DNA of 64,000 bases from NCBI RefSeq assembly GCF_001192795.1, contig NZ_DF968180.1, positions 532,578 through 596,577 of the forward strand, written 5' to 3'. The notes under the pieces are model-generated. The model saw nothing but the letters and a program-made list of their open reading frames with translations. It was not told where the DNA came from and searched no databases. This document shows, one piece after another, positions 42,057-51,945 of this stretch. Position 1 is the stretch's first letter, and every line of letters begins with the position of its first letter. Source of the DNA: Flexilinea flocculi (GTDB lineage Bacteria > Chloroflexota > Anaerolineae > Anaerolineales > Anaerolineaceae). Made by a program: the position numbers and the translations under genes.

Positions 42057-43568
42057 ATGACAATTCCTTATTTGAAAATGGATGGTATTGCAAAGTCTTT
42101 TCCGGGAGTTCAGGCATTAAAAAATGTCACATTTGAAGCGTCACAGGGTGAAATCTTAGCACTGGTTGGTGCCAATGGCGCAGGAAAATCTACTCTGATG
42201 AATGTATTGGGCGGAAATATCGAGCCTAACAGCGGAAAAATCTATATTAATGGGAAAGAAGTTCGCATCAGTTCTCCGTCGGATGCAGCAGCCAATGGAA
42301 TTGCTTTTGTCCATCAGGAAATGGCTATGTTGCCGACGATGAGCATTGCGGATACGATGTATATTTCATCATTCCCTTATAAACATGGTTTGATTGATTA
42401 CAAAACGATTTATCAGCGTTGTCGGGTTGTCTTAAAACGTCTTGGCTGCAATTTCGATCCCAGAGAAAGGATCCGGAATATCAGCCCGGGTGATCAGCAA
42501 ATGGTGGAAATTGGGCGGGCTTTGCTGCATGATCCGCAGATCATCATTTTTGATGAGCCGACTTCTTCGCTGACATCCAGAGAAAAAGAGCATTTGTTTG
42601 AAGTAATCCGTACCTTAAAACAGGAAGGATCTGTCATCATCTATATTTCGCATTTTCTGGATGAGGTTTTCAGTTTATGTGATCGGGTGATGGTTCTACG
42701 CAATGGAGAGACTGCCGGAGGCGGTTTAGTTTCTGAGTATACCAACCGTGATATTGTAAAGATGATGATCGGCGAGAAGGAAATTGATACCTATTATGAA
42801 CGATCGGAGCATAGAGCTGGTGAAGAGATCATGCGCGTCAAAGGGATCTATCGATCGGGTGTCATCAATGATATTTCGTTCTCATTAAGGAAGGGCGAAG
42901 TCGTCGGATTGTGGGGACAATTGGGTTCGGGCAGAACTGAAGTAGCCCGGGCTCTGGTAGGACTCGATCCGATTGATGGCGGAACTATTTCGATCAAGAT
43001 GGGTGATCAAATGATGCCGGTCAAACAATCCGAGACCAAGAAATACATCGGGATGATTACAGAAAACAGACGGGAAGAAGGATTGCTGCTTCCCATGTCC
43101 GTTTGCAATAATATGTCACTTGCCAACCTTACAAATCTGACCAAAAAGAAACCATTTTCCTCCGTGATTGATTCGAAACTGGAAAACAGTGAAACCGATA
43201 AATATGTAAAAAGGATGGATATAAAGATTTCCAGTCAAGCGCAGCGGGTTGAGACTTTGTCCGGTGGAAATCAGCAAAAGGTGATTATCGGCAGGTGGCT
43301 GCAGAAAAATCCGCCGATATATATTATGGATGAACCCACAAGAGGTCTGGATGTAGGTGCTAAAGCGGATATCCGCAGGATTATCTCGGATCTGGCAGAA
43401 CAGGGAGCCGGCATACTGGTGATTTCTTCGGAAATTGAAGAAATTATGAGTGTAAGCGACCGGTACCTGGTTATGAAACGCGGAAGCATTGTTGCCGAAT
43501 TTGGCAGCAACGCGTCAAAAGAAGATTTGGTAGCGACTGCAACGGGTGCTGCTTCAAAAAAGGAATGA
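42057..43568 (+). CDS. Sugar ABC transporter ATPase, tandem-domain (RbsA type)
   Basis: The 503-residue protein has two ATPase halves. The first has Walker A GANGAGKST, signature ISPGDQQMVEIGRAL and Walker B IIFDEPTSSLT. The second has the family-typical altered Walker A GQLGSGRTEVARAL, signature LSGGNQQKVIIGRWL and Walker B IYIMDEPTRGLDVG. It powers ribose/fucose/galactose-class import. AGGAGG precedes the ATG and it starts 9 bp after the permease gene. Confidence 0.93.
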   Translation: MTIPYLKMDGIAKSFPGVQALKNVTFEASQGEILALVGANGAGKSTLMNVLGGNIEPNSGKIYINGKEVRISSPSDAAANGIAFVHQEMAMLPTMSIADTMYISSFPYKHGLIDYKTIYQRCRVVLKRLGCNFDPRERIRNISPGDQQMVEIGRALLHDPQIIIFDEPTSSLTSREKEHLFEVIRTLKQEGSVIIYISHFLDEVFSLCDRVMVLRNGETAGGGLVSEYTNRDIVKMMIGEKEIDTYYERSEHRAGEEIMRVKGIYRSGVINDISFSLRKGEVVGLWGQLGSGRTEVARALVGLDPIDGGTISIKMGDQMMPVKQSETKKYIGMITENRREEGLLLPMSVCNNMSLANLTNLTKKKPFSSVIDSKLENSETDKYVKRMDIKISSQAQRVETLSGGNQQKVIIGRWLQKNPPIYIMDEPTRGLDVGAKADIRRIISDLAEQGAGILVISSEIEEIMSVSDRYLVMKRGSIVAEFGSNASKEDLVATATGAASKKE

Positions 43569-44581
43569 TCATGATGACAAAAAAACAACATAATTTTTCT
43601 CTGCGTGATTTTCTCTTCACTTATGGCTTTCTGCTTGTGTTATTGCTTGTGATCGTCTATTTTTCCGTGACAGCACCCAGCTTTTTTTCAATGAATGCGG
43701 CAATGTCGATTCTTCATACTGCAGCCCCGTTACTGATCATTGCTTCAGGACTGGCTTTTGTGATTATGACAAAACGGATTGATATTTCTGTCGGATCCAT
43801 CGCCTATCTCAGCGCAGCCATCGGCGCATTGATGATTTCCAGAATGGGACTTCCGATTCCGTTAGCGGTGGTCAGTATGTTGGTGTTATCCTGTCTGATG
43901 GGCGTTTTGAACGGATTTTTCGTCGTCATCCTGAATGTCAATCCGATGATCGCCACTTTTGGAACACAGCTCGCATTTCGTGGAATCGGATTGCTGTTGA
44001 CGAATTCCATGGTCGTCAGCCTTCCCCGTTCCATTCGTTTTCTGGGGAATAAAAAAGTCGGACCGATCTATATTGATATTCTTTTCAGCCTGTTTATCCT
44101 CCTCATTATGATGTTAATTCATTCAAGAACACAATTTGGACGACAGGTTGTTGCCATCGGCAATGATATCTCAATTGCGGAGAAATTAGGAATTAAGGAA
44201 AAGAGAATCAGTTTTTTTGCTTACGTTGTCTGCGGTTTGATGGCAGGTATTGGAGCAATCATCATGTCGCTCCAGGTGGGTTCCGTGACTCCGACCAGCG
44301 GAACGAGCTATGAATTTACAGCAATTGCGATGCTGGTAATCGGCGGAGTCAGCTTATATGGCGGTGAAGGGACCATTTTGCCGGGAGTTCTGATCGGCGG
44401 AATTACGCTGGCTGTCATTGAAACCGGGCTTAATTACATCGGCGCATCGGTTTATGTTTACTCGTTCGTCAGAGGCGGTGTCATTTTTGTTTCGATGTTT
44501 GCTGATTCTCTGAAAACGCAAGTGAAGCCGAAGGTGAAGATTATGGAAGATGAACCAACAACGGTCTCGAACGCGCAATAA
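43565..44581 (+). CDS. Sugar ABC transporter permease (RbsC type), second copy
   Basis: The 338-residue polytopic protein has LIIASGLAFVIMTKRIDISVGSI and VIGGVSLYGGEGTILPGVLIGG. It overlaps the ATPase gene by 4 bp (ATGA); internal ATGs at 43571 and 43574 are alternatives. Two different permeases imply a heterodimeric pore. Confidence 0.88.
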   Translation: MIMMTKKQHNFSLRDFLFTYGFLLVLLLVIVYFSVTAPSFFSMNAAMSILHTAAPLLIIASGLAFVIMTKRIDISVGSIAYLSAAIGALMISRMGLPIPLAVVSMLVLSCLMGVLNGFFVVILNVNPMIATFGTQLAFRGIGLLLTNSMVVSLPRSIRFLGNKKVGPIYIDILFSLFILLIMMLIHSRTQFGRQVVAIGNDISIAEKLGIKEKRISFFAYVVCGLMAGIGAIIMSLQVGSVTPTSGTSYEFTAIAMLVIGGVSLYGGEGTILPGVLIGGITLAVIETGLNYIGASVYVYSFVRGGVIFVSMFADSLKTQVKPKVKIMEDEPTTVSNAQ

Positions 44582-44688
44582 ATTTCTGTGCAATCCTGAT
44601 CGGTTGAAGGATGGCTGCATATTCGAAATAAAGGGAAAAAGGTGATGCAGTTCGGCATTACTTAAAAATAATAAAAAGGAGATTGTCA

Positions 44689-45690
44689 ATGAAAAAGAAG
44701 ATTCTTGTAACACTGTTGTTAGTAGTTGTTCTCAGCATGCTTGCTGCTTTCGCTCCTGCGGGAGAGGAAAAGACTGTGAAAGTGTGTGTGTCATGGAATG
44801 AAAAAGTTCACTCCCTGATTCAGGCATGGCAAGATTACATGGAAATGTATGCGAAGGAATTAGAGCCGACAACCGGCATCAAGTACGAATGGATTGTGAA
44901 TGTGGCCAACGGTGATGCAAACCTGCAGAATAACAACATCCAGGACTGCATCAACCAGAAAGTTGATTATATTGTGGCTCGTGCTCAGGATTCAGGTACA
45001 ATCGGCGCATCGATTAAAGCTGCTGAAGAAGCTGGAATTCCTTTCATTACATTCGATCGTGCTTCCACCAGCGGTGATCCTACCGCTCATGTCGGGGAAG
45101 ATGGTTATCTCCAGGCACGTTCCACCGCAGAAGCATTTGCGAAACTGCTGAAAGATAATGGCATTGAAGGGAAATGTATCGAACTTCAGGGTGATTTACT
45201 CGATAATACCGCTGTTCTTCGCCATAAGGCATGGGCAGAAGTTGAAAAAGAACTTGGTGCATGGACTACCGTAGCTGAAGTTCCGACTGAATGGAAACCG
45301 GAAAAATTCTATCAGGGAGCGCTCAATGCGTTGCAGGCGAATCCGGATGCCAACTGTATGTATGTCGCTTCTGACTTTGCTTTCTCCTCTGTCGAAAACG
45401 CATTATCCGCAGTGGATAAAGATGCCCCTACCGGCGATCCGAAACATATCTGGATAGCGGCAGACGACATCAACCCGATGGGTTATGAAGCTATGGTCAA
45501 TGGCATCATTGATGTCGGTACAACCTGGGAAGCTTACTCCGTTTCTGTTCTCCTGGTCGACACACTGAATAAGATGGTCAATGGCGAACCTTATGAGAAA
45601 GTTAACCTGATTTCCGGACGTCTTGCAACACCGGAAAATGTTCAGACGCTTGAATACTTATATTCAACCGATCCGAAGTACGCAGACTAA
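44689..45690 (+). CDS. Sugar-binding protein (RbsB/PBP1 type), secreted
   Basis: The 333-residue protein has a signal peptide (MKKKILVTLLLVVVLSMLAA), then a type I periplasmic-binding fold: KVCVSWNEKVHSLIQAWQDY, QDCINQKVDYIVARAQDSG, AGIPFITFDRAS, the middle GKCIELQGD and NCMYVASDFAF. No lipobox Cys is seen. AAAGGAG is 7 nt before the ATG. It is the binding subunit of the operon from 41055. Confidence 0.88.
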   Translation: MKKKILVTLLLVVVLSMLAAFAPAGEEKTVKVCVSWNEKVHSLIQAWQDYMEMYAKELEPTTGIKYEWIVNVANGDANLQNNNIQDCINQKVDYIVARAQDSGTIGASIKAAEEAGIPFITFDRASTSGDPTAHVGEDGYLQARSTAEAFAKLLKDNGIEGKCIELQGDLLDNTAVLRHKAWAEVEKELGAWTTVAEVPTEWKPEKFYQGALNALQANPDANCMYVASDFAFSSVENALSAVDKDAPTGDPKHIWIAADDINPMGYEAMVNGIIDVGTTWEAYSVSVLLVDTLNKMVNGEPYEKVNLISGRLATPENVQTLEYLYSTDPKYAD

Positions 45691-45711
45691 TCCTATCTGT
45701 TTTACCATCAT

Positions 45712-45745
45712 GCTGCCATTGCCGCTTTTCAGCGGCAATGGCAGC
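45712..45745 (+). terminator. 15-bp hairpin after the sugar-binding protein
   Basis: A perfect 15-bp GC-rich stem (45712-45726 / 45731-45745) with a TTTC loop is not followed by a T run. It probably stabilises the upstream message and limits read-through to the isomerase genes. Confidence 0.65.
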
Positions 45746-45847
45746 TCTCAAGAAGTATGATTTCTTTTTGAATGGGAGGTATTTTGTGAATATCTTTTTC
45801 ACACATCAAAAAGATATTTACAAACTTCTCTATTCAACAACACCGGA

Positions 45848-45970
45848 CAGCGATTTGATATATGAGAAGAGTTATTGGTTGTAGTGTTGTTTTTACGCGG
45901 AGCGCAAAAACAACACTACAACAGGTTTTCTCTTTTTTCTCATACCGTCTTATCAAATTTGGAATTGCTG
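45848..45970. repeat. Box-hairpin repeat, copy 16 (complete, 17-bp perfect stem)
   Basis: Boxes CAGCGATTTGATATATGAG and AAATTTGGAATTGCTG are present. Arms 45878-45894 and 45906-45922 are perfectly complementary around ACGCGGAGCGC. It lies between the ABC operon and fucI. Confidence 0.88.
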
Positions 45971-46039
45971 AATACCGGATTACTTTACGCAAGCGGGAAA
46001 AAGTATCCTTAATTGGATAAAAGAACTGGAGAGAGTCTA

Positions 46040-47851
46040 ATGGCAAATGATGCGAAGAAAAATCCTTTTGGATCCTGGCGCTGGGTAGGACAATTTCCCA
46101 AGGTGGGAATTCGTCCAATCATCGACGGACGTGTTAACGGGATTCGAGAAAAACTCGAAGATCAGACGATGGGCATGGCAAAGATTGCAGCAGCATTTAT
46201 TTCGGCGAATTTAAGATACCCGGATGGGTCTCCGGTTGCGTGTGTGATCGCTGATCGAACAATTGGCGGTGTGGTGGAAGCAGTTCACACGGATGAAAAG
46301 TTTGCACGGGAAGGTGTGGGCGTCTCACTGACTGTCACGCCAAGCTGGTGTTTCAGCGCGGAGACTATCGATATGAATCCGGAATTGCCTAAGGCGATCT
46401 GGGGTTTCAATGCGACAGAACGGCCGGGGGCAGTTTATCTTGCTTCTGCATTGGCATCTTACAATCAAAAAGGGCTTCCGACATTCTCTATTTATGGGAG
46501 GGATGTCCAGGAAAAAGATGATACAACTATTACTCCGGATGTACAGGAAAAGATCCTGCGTTTTGTGAAAGCCGGACTGGCAGTTGCTATGATGAAGAAT
46601 AAATCTTACCTGTCATTAGGCGGCACGTCCATGGGAATCGCGGGGTCCATGGTGAATTCCGATTTCTTTGAAGATTATTTAGGAATGCGCGTTGAGTTTA
46701 TCGATATGGTCGAATTGGTGCGCAGATTTGATCTGGAACTTTACGATCATAAAGAATATGAGAAAGCAATTGACTGGGTCAGAAAGCACTGTAAGGAAGG
46801 ATCAGGAAAATCCGAAGAAGACCGCAGCAAGACAAGGGAACAGCTGGATAAGGATTGGGAAATGTCTGTCAAAATGTTCCTTTGCGCACGAGATCTGATG
46901 ATCGGCAATCCGAATTTTGAAAAACGTTTCTCCGAAGAAGCTTTGGGCCACAATGCGATTCTGGGCGGATTCCAGGGACAGCGGCAATGGACGGATTACT
47001 TCCCCAACGGCGATTTTATGGAATCCATGCTGAATTCCTCTTTTGACTGGAACGGTATTCGTGCTCCATTTCCGTTTGCGACGGAAAACGACAGCCTGAA
47101 TGCGGTTTGTATGCTGTTCGGATACTTGCTGACAAACTTGCCGCAGATCTTTGCCGATGTAAGAACGTATTGGAGTCCTGAAGCTGTTGAACGCATAACC
47201 GGCCATCAGTTAAAAGGTATTGCTGAAAATGGTTTTATCCATTTGATCAATTCTGGCGCTTGTTCTCTTGATGCCAGTGGTCAAATGGAAAAAGATGGAA
47301 AACCGGTTATGAAGCCGTATTGGGAAATTACCGAAAGTGAGATGGAAAAATGTCTAAACGCCACGACCTGGTTCCCGGCTCAATTGGATGCGTTTCGCGG
47401 CGGCGGTTTTTCGTCGGGATATCTTGGCAAAGGTGGTATGCCGATGACAATGACGCGTTTGAACATCATCAAAGGAATTGGTCCGGTTTTGCAGATTGCC
47501 GAAGGATGGACTGCTGATCTGCCGGAGGATGTTGCAAAAAAGATTATTGAGCGGACGGATCCTACCTGGCCGACACATTGGTTTGTACCTCGTTTGACCG
47601 GTGAATTCCCATTCAATGATGTCTATGAAGTGATGAACAATTGGGGCGCAAACCATGGCGCGATGAGTTTCGGGCATATCGGTGCAGACCTGATTACATT
47701 GGCTGCCATGCTGCGTATACCGGTCGGTATGCATAATCTGACTGGAAAAGAAATTTACCGACCTTCGGTTTGGGGTGCGTTTGGAACGAAAGATCTGGAA
47801 AGCGCTGATTTTCGGGCTTGTTTGAATTACGGCCCGTTATATAAAAAATAA
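46040..47851 (+). CDS. fucI: L-fucose isomerase
   Basis: The 603-residue protein is the usual length for FucI. Blocks include [83 protein letters not shown] and [27 protein letters not shown] near the C-terminus. It interconverts L-fucose and L-fuculose (and often D-arabinose and D-ribulose) with Mn2+. ATG 46040 follows GGAGAG; a TTG frame from 46013 lacks such a site. It probably handles the sugar imported by the adjacent ABC system. Confidence 0.93.
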   Translation: MANDAKKNPFGSWRWVGQFPKVGIRPIIDGRVNGIREKLEDQTMGMAKIAAAFISANLRYPDGSPVACVIADRTIGGVVEAVHTDEKFAREGVGVSLTVTPSWCFSAETIDMNPELPKAIWGFNATERPGAVYLASALASYNQKGLPTFSIYGRDVQEKDDTTITPDVQEKILRFVKAGLAVAMMKNKSYLSLGGTSMGIAGSMVNSDFFEDYLGMRVEFIDMVELVRRFDLELYDHKEYEKAIDWVRKHCKEGSGKSEEDRSKTREQLDKDWEMSVKMFLCARDLMIGNPNFEKRFSEEALGHNAILGGFQGQRQWTDYFPNGDFMESMLNSSFDWNGIRAPFPFATENDSLNAVCMLFGYLLTNLPQIFADVRTYWSPEAVERITGHQLKGIAENGFIHLINSGACSLDASGQMEKDGKPVMKPYWEITESEMEKCLNATTWFPAQLDAFRGGGFSSGYLGKGGMPMTMTRLNIIKGIGPVLQIAEGWTADLPEDVAKKIIERTDPTWPTHWFVPRLTGEFPFNDVYEVMNNWGANHGAMSFGHIGADLITLAAMLRIPVGMHNLTGKEIYRPSVWGAFGTKDLESADFRACLNYGPLYKK

Positions 47852-47876
47852 GGATTCAGATTTATCTGTCAAGATG

Positions 47877-47999
47877 CGGTGATTTGAAATATGAAATGGA
47901 TTAATTATGTTGAGCTGGTCTTGTGTTCGATACAAAACCAGCTCAACAACAACCATCCTCTTTTCGGCTAAAAACTTTTTCCAAATTTCGGATTACCGT
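47877..47999. repeat. Box-hairpin repeat, copy 17
   Basis: Left GCGGTGATTTGAAATATG and right AAATTTCGGATTACCG are present. Inner arms 47909-47924 and 47932-47947 pair over 16 positions with one mismatch (a G-U if read on the minus strand). Confidence 0.8.
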
Positions 48000-48045
48000 T
48001 ATACACCATTAAAACGATAAAATTTATCATACGCGGAGAAACGAT

Positions 48046-49488
48046 ATGGCGATCAGAAAAATAAAAGTTGGAATTCTGACATTCTCGGATGGCAGGAAAT
48101 ACATTCATGATACACTGGTGGCGTTGAATCAGAACTATCAGCGGAAACTGGCGCAGGCTCTTGAATCAACCGGCGAAGTTGAAGTGGTTCAGGGGGAAGA
48201 AATTATCTGGAATGCGGAAACGGCGCGCAGCGAAGGACGCCGAATGCTGGAAAACCGCGTTGACATGACCATTTTGAATTATGCGATTTGGGCTTTTCCT
48301 AATCTTGCGGCGATAGCGACCAATTTCGCTCCCGGACCCTATCTCCTGTTCTGCAATATTCATCCGAAAGAGCCGGGCATGGTGGGCATGCTGGCTTGTG
48401 CCGGCACGATGGACCAATTGGGACTTACCTATACCCGCATCTGGGGGGATATTCATGATCCGAAAATTCTGAAACGGGTAATGCAGTATGTGCGGGCAGC
48501 AGGCGCAGTCAATCACATCAAAGGTGAAACGTATGGATTATTTGGCGGGCGTCCGCTTGGCATGTATACGGCTGTCGCAAACCAGGATCAATGGCGGCAG
48601 ATCTTTGGCGTTGATGTGCAGCATATTGAACAATATGATATTGTTCGTGTCAGTGAGACCATTGCGGAAGACAGAGTTAATGCAGGTTTGAAATGGCTGG
48701 AATCGAAGGTAAAGCAAATTCGGTATGATGGAAAGGTGCTGACACCGGATAAGCTGAAAAAACAAATTCGATCCTATCATGCCATCCGGGAAATTATGCA
48801 GGTTAAAGACCTGGATTTCGTCGGGTTTAAAGCGCATGGCGATCTGACGGATTATTTTGCGACCATGGATATCGCAGAGGCATTCTTAAATGATCCGTAT
48901 GACTGGGAAGGAGCGCATGAACCGATTGTGGCTGCGACCGAAGCGGATATGGATGGCGCACTGACGATGGAATTCTTAAAACACGTTTCATACGGACAAC
49001 CGGCGATCTTTTGCGATATTCGGCATTATGATACAGAAGATCATGTGTGGTATTTCGCAAACTCCGGAACGCATGCGACATTTTTTGCCAATCGGTCACT
49101 GGATCCATCGGAAAATTTGAAGAAAGTCACATTTTATCCAGAAATTCCGGATTATCCTGCCGGCGGCGCTTCCGTGCAGTATTTTGCAGGTCCCGGTCCG
49201 ATGACAATGGCAAGATTCGCCCGAAAGAACGGAAAATATTGGCTGGCAATAGTCCCTTGCGAGTTCCAGGAATTCTCGCAAGAAAAAATGGAAGCAAAAG
49301 CACACACAACAGATATTGAATGGCCGCACGCTTTTGCACGGTTGCACACATCTGCGGATGATTTTCTGGAATCCTATCCCTGTAATCACATACATGGGAT
49401 CTGTGGCAATTATGTGAATGAAATGATCAATGTTGCAAAAATATTAGGAATTGAGTATAAAGTGTTTTCGAAGGACGAGGAATCATGA
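48046..49488 (+). CDS. L-fucose isomerase-like protein (second aldose-ketose isomerase)
   Basis: The 480-residue protein belongs to the short FucI/AraA-like group: KVGILTFSDGRKYIHDTL, MTILNYAIWAFPNLAAIA, LFGGRPLGMYTA, VGFKAHGDLTDYFATMDIAEAFL, EADMDGALTMEFLKHVS and GPGPMTMARFARKNGKYWLAIV. Such proteins often act beside a classical isomerase on another aldose. GGAG precedes the ATG. Its stop overlaps the next start (ATGA), showing tight coupling to the 3-epimerase. The exact sugar is unknown. Confidence 0.82.
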   Translation: MAIRKIKVGILTFSDGRKYIHDTLVALNQNYQRKLAQALESTGEVEVVQGEEIIWNAETARSEGRRMLENRVDMTILNYAIWAFPNLAAIATNFAPGPYLLFCNIHPKEPGMVGMLACAGTMDQLGLTYTRIWGDIHDPKILKRVMQYVRAAGAVNHIKGETYGLFGGRPLGMYTAVANQDQWRQIFGVDVQHIEQYDIVRVSETIAEDRVNAGLKWLESKVKQIRYDGKVLTPDKLKKQIRSYHAIREIMQVKDLDFVGFKAHGDLTDYFATMDIAEAFLNDPYDWEGAHEPIVAATEADMDGALTMEFLKHVSYGQPAIFCDIRHYDTEDHVWYFANSGTHATFFANRSLDPSENLKKVTFYPEIPDYPAGGASVQYFAGPGPMTMARFARKNGKYWLAIVPCEFQEFSQEKMEAKAHTTDIEWPHAFARLHTSADDFLESYPCNHIHGICGNYVNEMINVAKILGIEYKVFSKDEES

Positions 49489-50366
49489 AAAATAAAGTCG
49501 GAATCTATTATGCGTATTGGACCCATGAGTGGGATGTTGATTTCAATCCTTTTGTTGACAAAGTCGCTGATCTGGGCTTCGATATTCTGGAAGTTAATGG
49601 CGGCACCGTCGGTCAGATGTCCAAAGACGAACGCAAGAAACTGGCAGATCACGCCAAAGCGCGCGGAATTGAGCTGACTTACTGCATTGGTATTCCAAAA
49701 GCATATGATGTTGCTTCGGAAGATGCAGAAACCCGAAAGCGTGGTGTGAAATATCTGCTGGGACAAATCCAAGGTATCGGGGAAATGGGAGGCGGTGATC
49801 TTTCCGGAATTCTCTACGGCACATGGCCAGCCACCATGCCGGAGAGCAGTTTGACCCGGCAGGATTTTCTGGAATTAAGTTTAAACAGTGTTCGCCAGGT
49901 TACGCGAGCAGCGGAAGAAAATAACGTCGTATTATGCATGGAAATTGTCAATCGATTTGAACAATTTCTATTAAATACAGCTGCCGAAGGTGTGGCATAT
50001 TGTCAGGCGATCAACCATCCCAATGTGAAATTGCTGTTGGATACGTTCCACATGAATATTGAGGAGGATTCCATCGCTGCTGCTGTTGAAACCGCCGGCG
50101 ATTTTCTGGGCCATGTGCATCTCGGAGAGAATCACCGCATGCCTCCCGGCTGCGGAAAAGGACATATTCCGTGGGATGAATTGGCATTATCCCTGAAAAA
50201 GATTAATTTTAAGGGATCGCTGGTAATGGAACCCTTCCTGGTGCCAGGTGGCCAGGTTGGAAAAGACATCAAGATCTGGCGGGATCAGTGTGTTGGATAT
50301 GATTTGGACACTGAAGCGCGAAAAGCCTGTGCTTTTATGAAGAAGACGCTCGAAGCTGTCGGATAA
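49485..50366 (+). CDS. D-tagatose/D-psicose 3-epimerase-like enzyme
   Basis: The 293-residue TIM barrel has all metal ligands of the family: Glu in VLCMEIVNRFEQ (near 146), Asp in LLLDTFHMNIEEDS, His in GHVHLGENHR and Glu in SLVMEPFL. It epimerises free ketoses at C3. Translationally coupled to the isomerase-like gene, it suggests a route in which a ketose is inverted at C3 before phosphorylation. Confidence 0.85.
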   Translation: MKNKVGIYYAYWTHEWDVDFNPFVDKVADLGFDILEVNGGTVGQMSKDERKKLADHAKARGIELTYCIGIPKAYDVASEDAETRKRGVKYLLGQIQGIGEMGGGDLSGILYGTWPATMPESSLTRQDFLELSLNSVRQVTRAAEENNVVLCMEIVNRFEQFLLNTAAEGVAYCQAINHPNVKLLLDTFHMNIEEDSIAAAVETAGDFLGHVHLGENHRMPPGCGKGHIPWDELALSLKKINFKGSLVMEPFLVPGGQVGKDIKIWRDQCVGYDLDTEARKACAFMKKTLEAVG

Positions 50367-50368
50367 TC

Positions 50369-50457
50369 TGTCGAATGAATCAATCAAGGGTGTTATTTTC
50401 GTAAAACGAAATGAAAATAACACCCTTGTTCTATTGTTGCCAGCGATTCGAATTCTG
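50369..50457. repeat. Box-hairpin repeat, copy 18a (16-bp perfect stem)
   Basis: Arms 50385-50400 and 50413-50428 are perfectly complementary (CAAGGGTGTTATTTTC and its complement). The right box AGCGATTCGAATTCTG ends at 50457 and touches the next copy. It follows directly after the epimerase stop and may also terminate the operon. Confidence 0.7.
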
Positions 50458-50459
50458 AA

Positions 50460-50531
50460 CAGCAATTCGAAATATGGATTGACTTTTTGAATCAATCAAG
50501 TAAGGATTTTTTTCCTGTTTCAAATTACTGG
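50460..50531. repeat. Box-hairpin repeat, copy 18b (short form)
   Basis: Left CAGCAATTCGAAATATGG is exact consensus and right CTGTTTCAAATTACTG is diverged. No inner hairpin is present. It is in tandem with copy 18a. Confidence 0.75.
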
Positions 50532-50586
50532 AATCTGAGGAGAATGTTTATTTTTTGTAATACTGTCGATGGGCGAGTTGGATTGT

Positions 50587-51534
50587 ATGATCAATAATAA
50601 AATTCAAACTGTTTGCGGAGAAATTTATCCTGAACAACTGGGTCACTGTCAGATGCATGAACATATCTTTGTTCGATACACTCCTGCGGCTGATGCAAAT
50701 TCCGCTTTATGCTTTGATGACGAAGCGAAATCCATCAAAGAATTACAGGATTATTACCGTTCTGGCGGAACAACCATGATTGATGCACAGCCGTGGAGCG
50801 CTGGAAGAGATATCCAGGCTTTAGCCCGTTTGAGCCGTGTGTCCGGAGTGCAGATTGTTGCTTCCACCGGTTATCATTTACTGGCCTTTTATTCGCCGGA
50901 TCATTGGATTCATTTTGCAGATCAGCATCAATTGACAGATTTGTTTATTCGGGAGCTGACGTCCGGAGCCGAATGTCAGGATTTCCGGATGATTGATCCG
51001 GATTTAAAGGCTGGGATCGTCAAGGCGGCAATTCCGGCGGAAGGTCCGGCAGGCAGATATGAAATTTTACTGCGGTCAGCAGCTCAGGCTGCAGCTTTCA
51101 CCGGTGTACCGTTGTTGATGCACACAGAAAAAGGGAAAAACGCAATTCCGGCAATTCGAATCTGCGTCGAGGAAGGACTGCAAACAGGACATATCGTCAT
51201 TTGCCATGCTGACAGGCAGGCGGAAGATTTTTCAGTGCATGAAGAAATTGCCGCAACGGGTGTTTTTCTGGATTATGACACAATTCATCGTCTGGCATAT
51301 CACGATGATCAGCAGGAATGCCGATTAATTTCTCATATGATTGAGGCAGGTTATTGCAGCAAAATATTACTTTCTTTGGACACGACAGCGAAACGACTGC
51401 GCAGTTATGGTGGTGAAATCGGATTGGATTATCTTCTGACAACATTTCTCGATCAGCTGCTGTCTTTTGGCATTTCTGAAGAAAACTTGCATAGAATGAT
51501 GCGAGAAAATCCGGTGCGTGTGTTTTCTTTGTAA
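50587..51534 (+). CDS. Phosphotriesterase-family metal hydrolase (lactonase-like)
   Basis: The protein is about 315 residues. The N-terminal metal motif is HCQMHEHIF (HxH), with IVKAA (candidate carbamylated Lys near 147), LLMHTEKG (His), IVICHADR (His) and ILLSLDTTAKR (Asp) near the C-terminus. These are the ligands of PTE-like binuclear enzymes. Family members hydrolyse lactones or phosphoesters. In a sugar locus a sugar-lactone substrate is plausible but inferred. ATG 50569 would add six residues; neither start has a good ribosome site. Confidence 0.82.
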   Translation: MINNKIQTVCGEIYPEQLGHCQMHEHIFVRYTPAADANSALCFDDEAKSIKELQDYYRSGGTTMIDAQPWSAGRDIQALARLSRVSGVQIVASTGYHLLAFYSPDHWIHFADQHQLTDLFIRELTSGAECQDFRMIDPDLKAGIVKAAIPAEGPAGRYEILLRSAAQAAAFTGVPLLMHTEKGKNAIPAIRICVEEGLQTGHIVICHADRQAEDFSVHEEIAATGVFLDYDTIHRLAYHDDQQECRLISHMIEAGYCSKILLSLDTTAKRLRSYGGEIGLDYLLTTFLDQLLSFGISEENLHRMMRENPVRVFSL

Positions 51535-51945
51535 ATGCTTCAGACGCTTTGAGCCTTGATTTTTATTCCGAGTGAACATTCTGGAACAATAGAAGTAATA
51601 ACATAATAACAAATAAATCCATGATTCGATGAATAATCGAAATTATTTTTGGAGTATAAAATTTCAAATATGACTGGAAAAACGTGAAAAACTTGGATTA
51701 AGGACTGAATAATATTGAAAAATACGGGCGTTGCAGCTTCCACGTTGCCAAAGCGTTATTGACGGTAAGATAAATATGGTTATAATAAAATGTAATAACA
51801 GGATTACAAATAGGAAAGCTAAAAATCGAGACAGAGCCTGATCCACTTTTCTTGAAGAAACTGATTCATCGTAAAAATCATGGATTGAATTTACACGAAA
51901 GATCATATCACCAGGTTCTGTTTGCAGAAAAAGGACAAAATAACG
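51535..51945. other. Non-coding gap with diverged repeat remnants
   Basis: No convincing gene is seen. Fragments resembling box ends occur at about 51622-51680 (CATGATTCGATG, AAAATTTCAAATATGACTGG). An AAGGA ribosome site for the next gene lies at about 51929. Confidence 0.4.
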
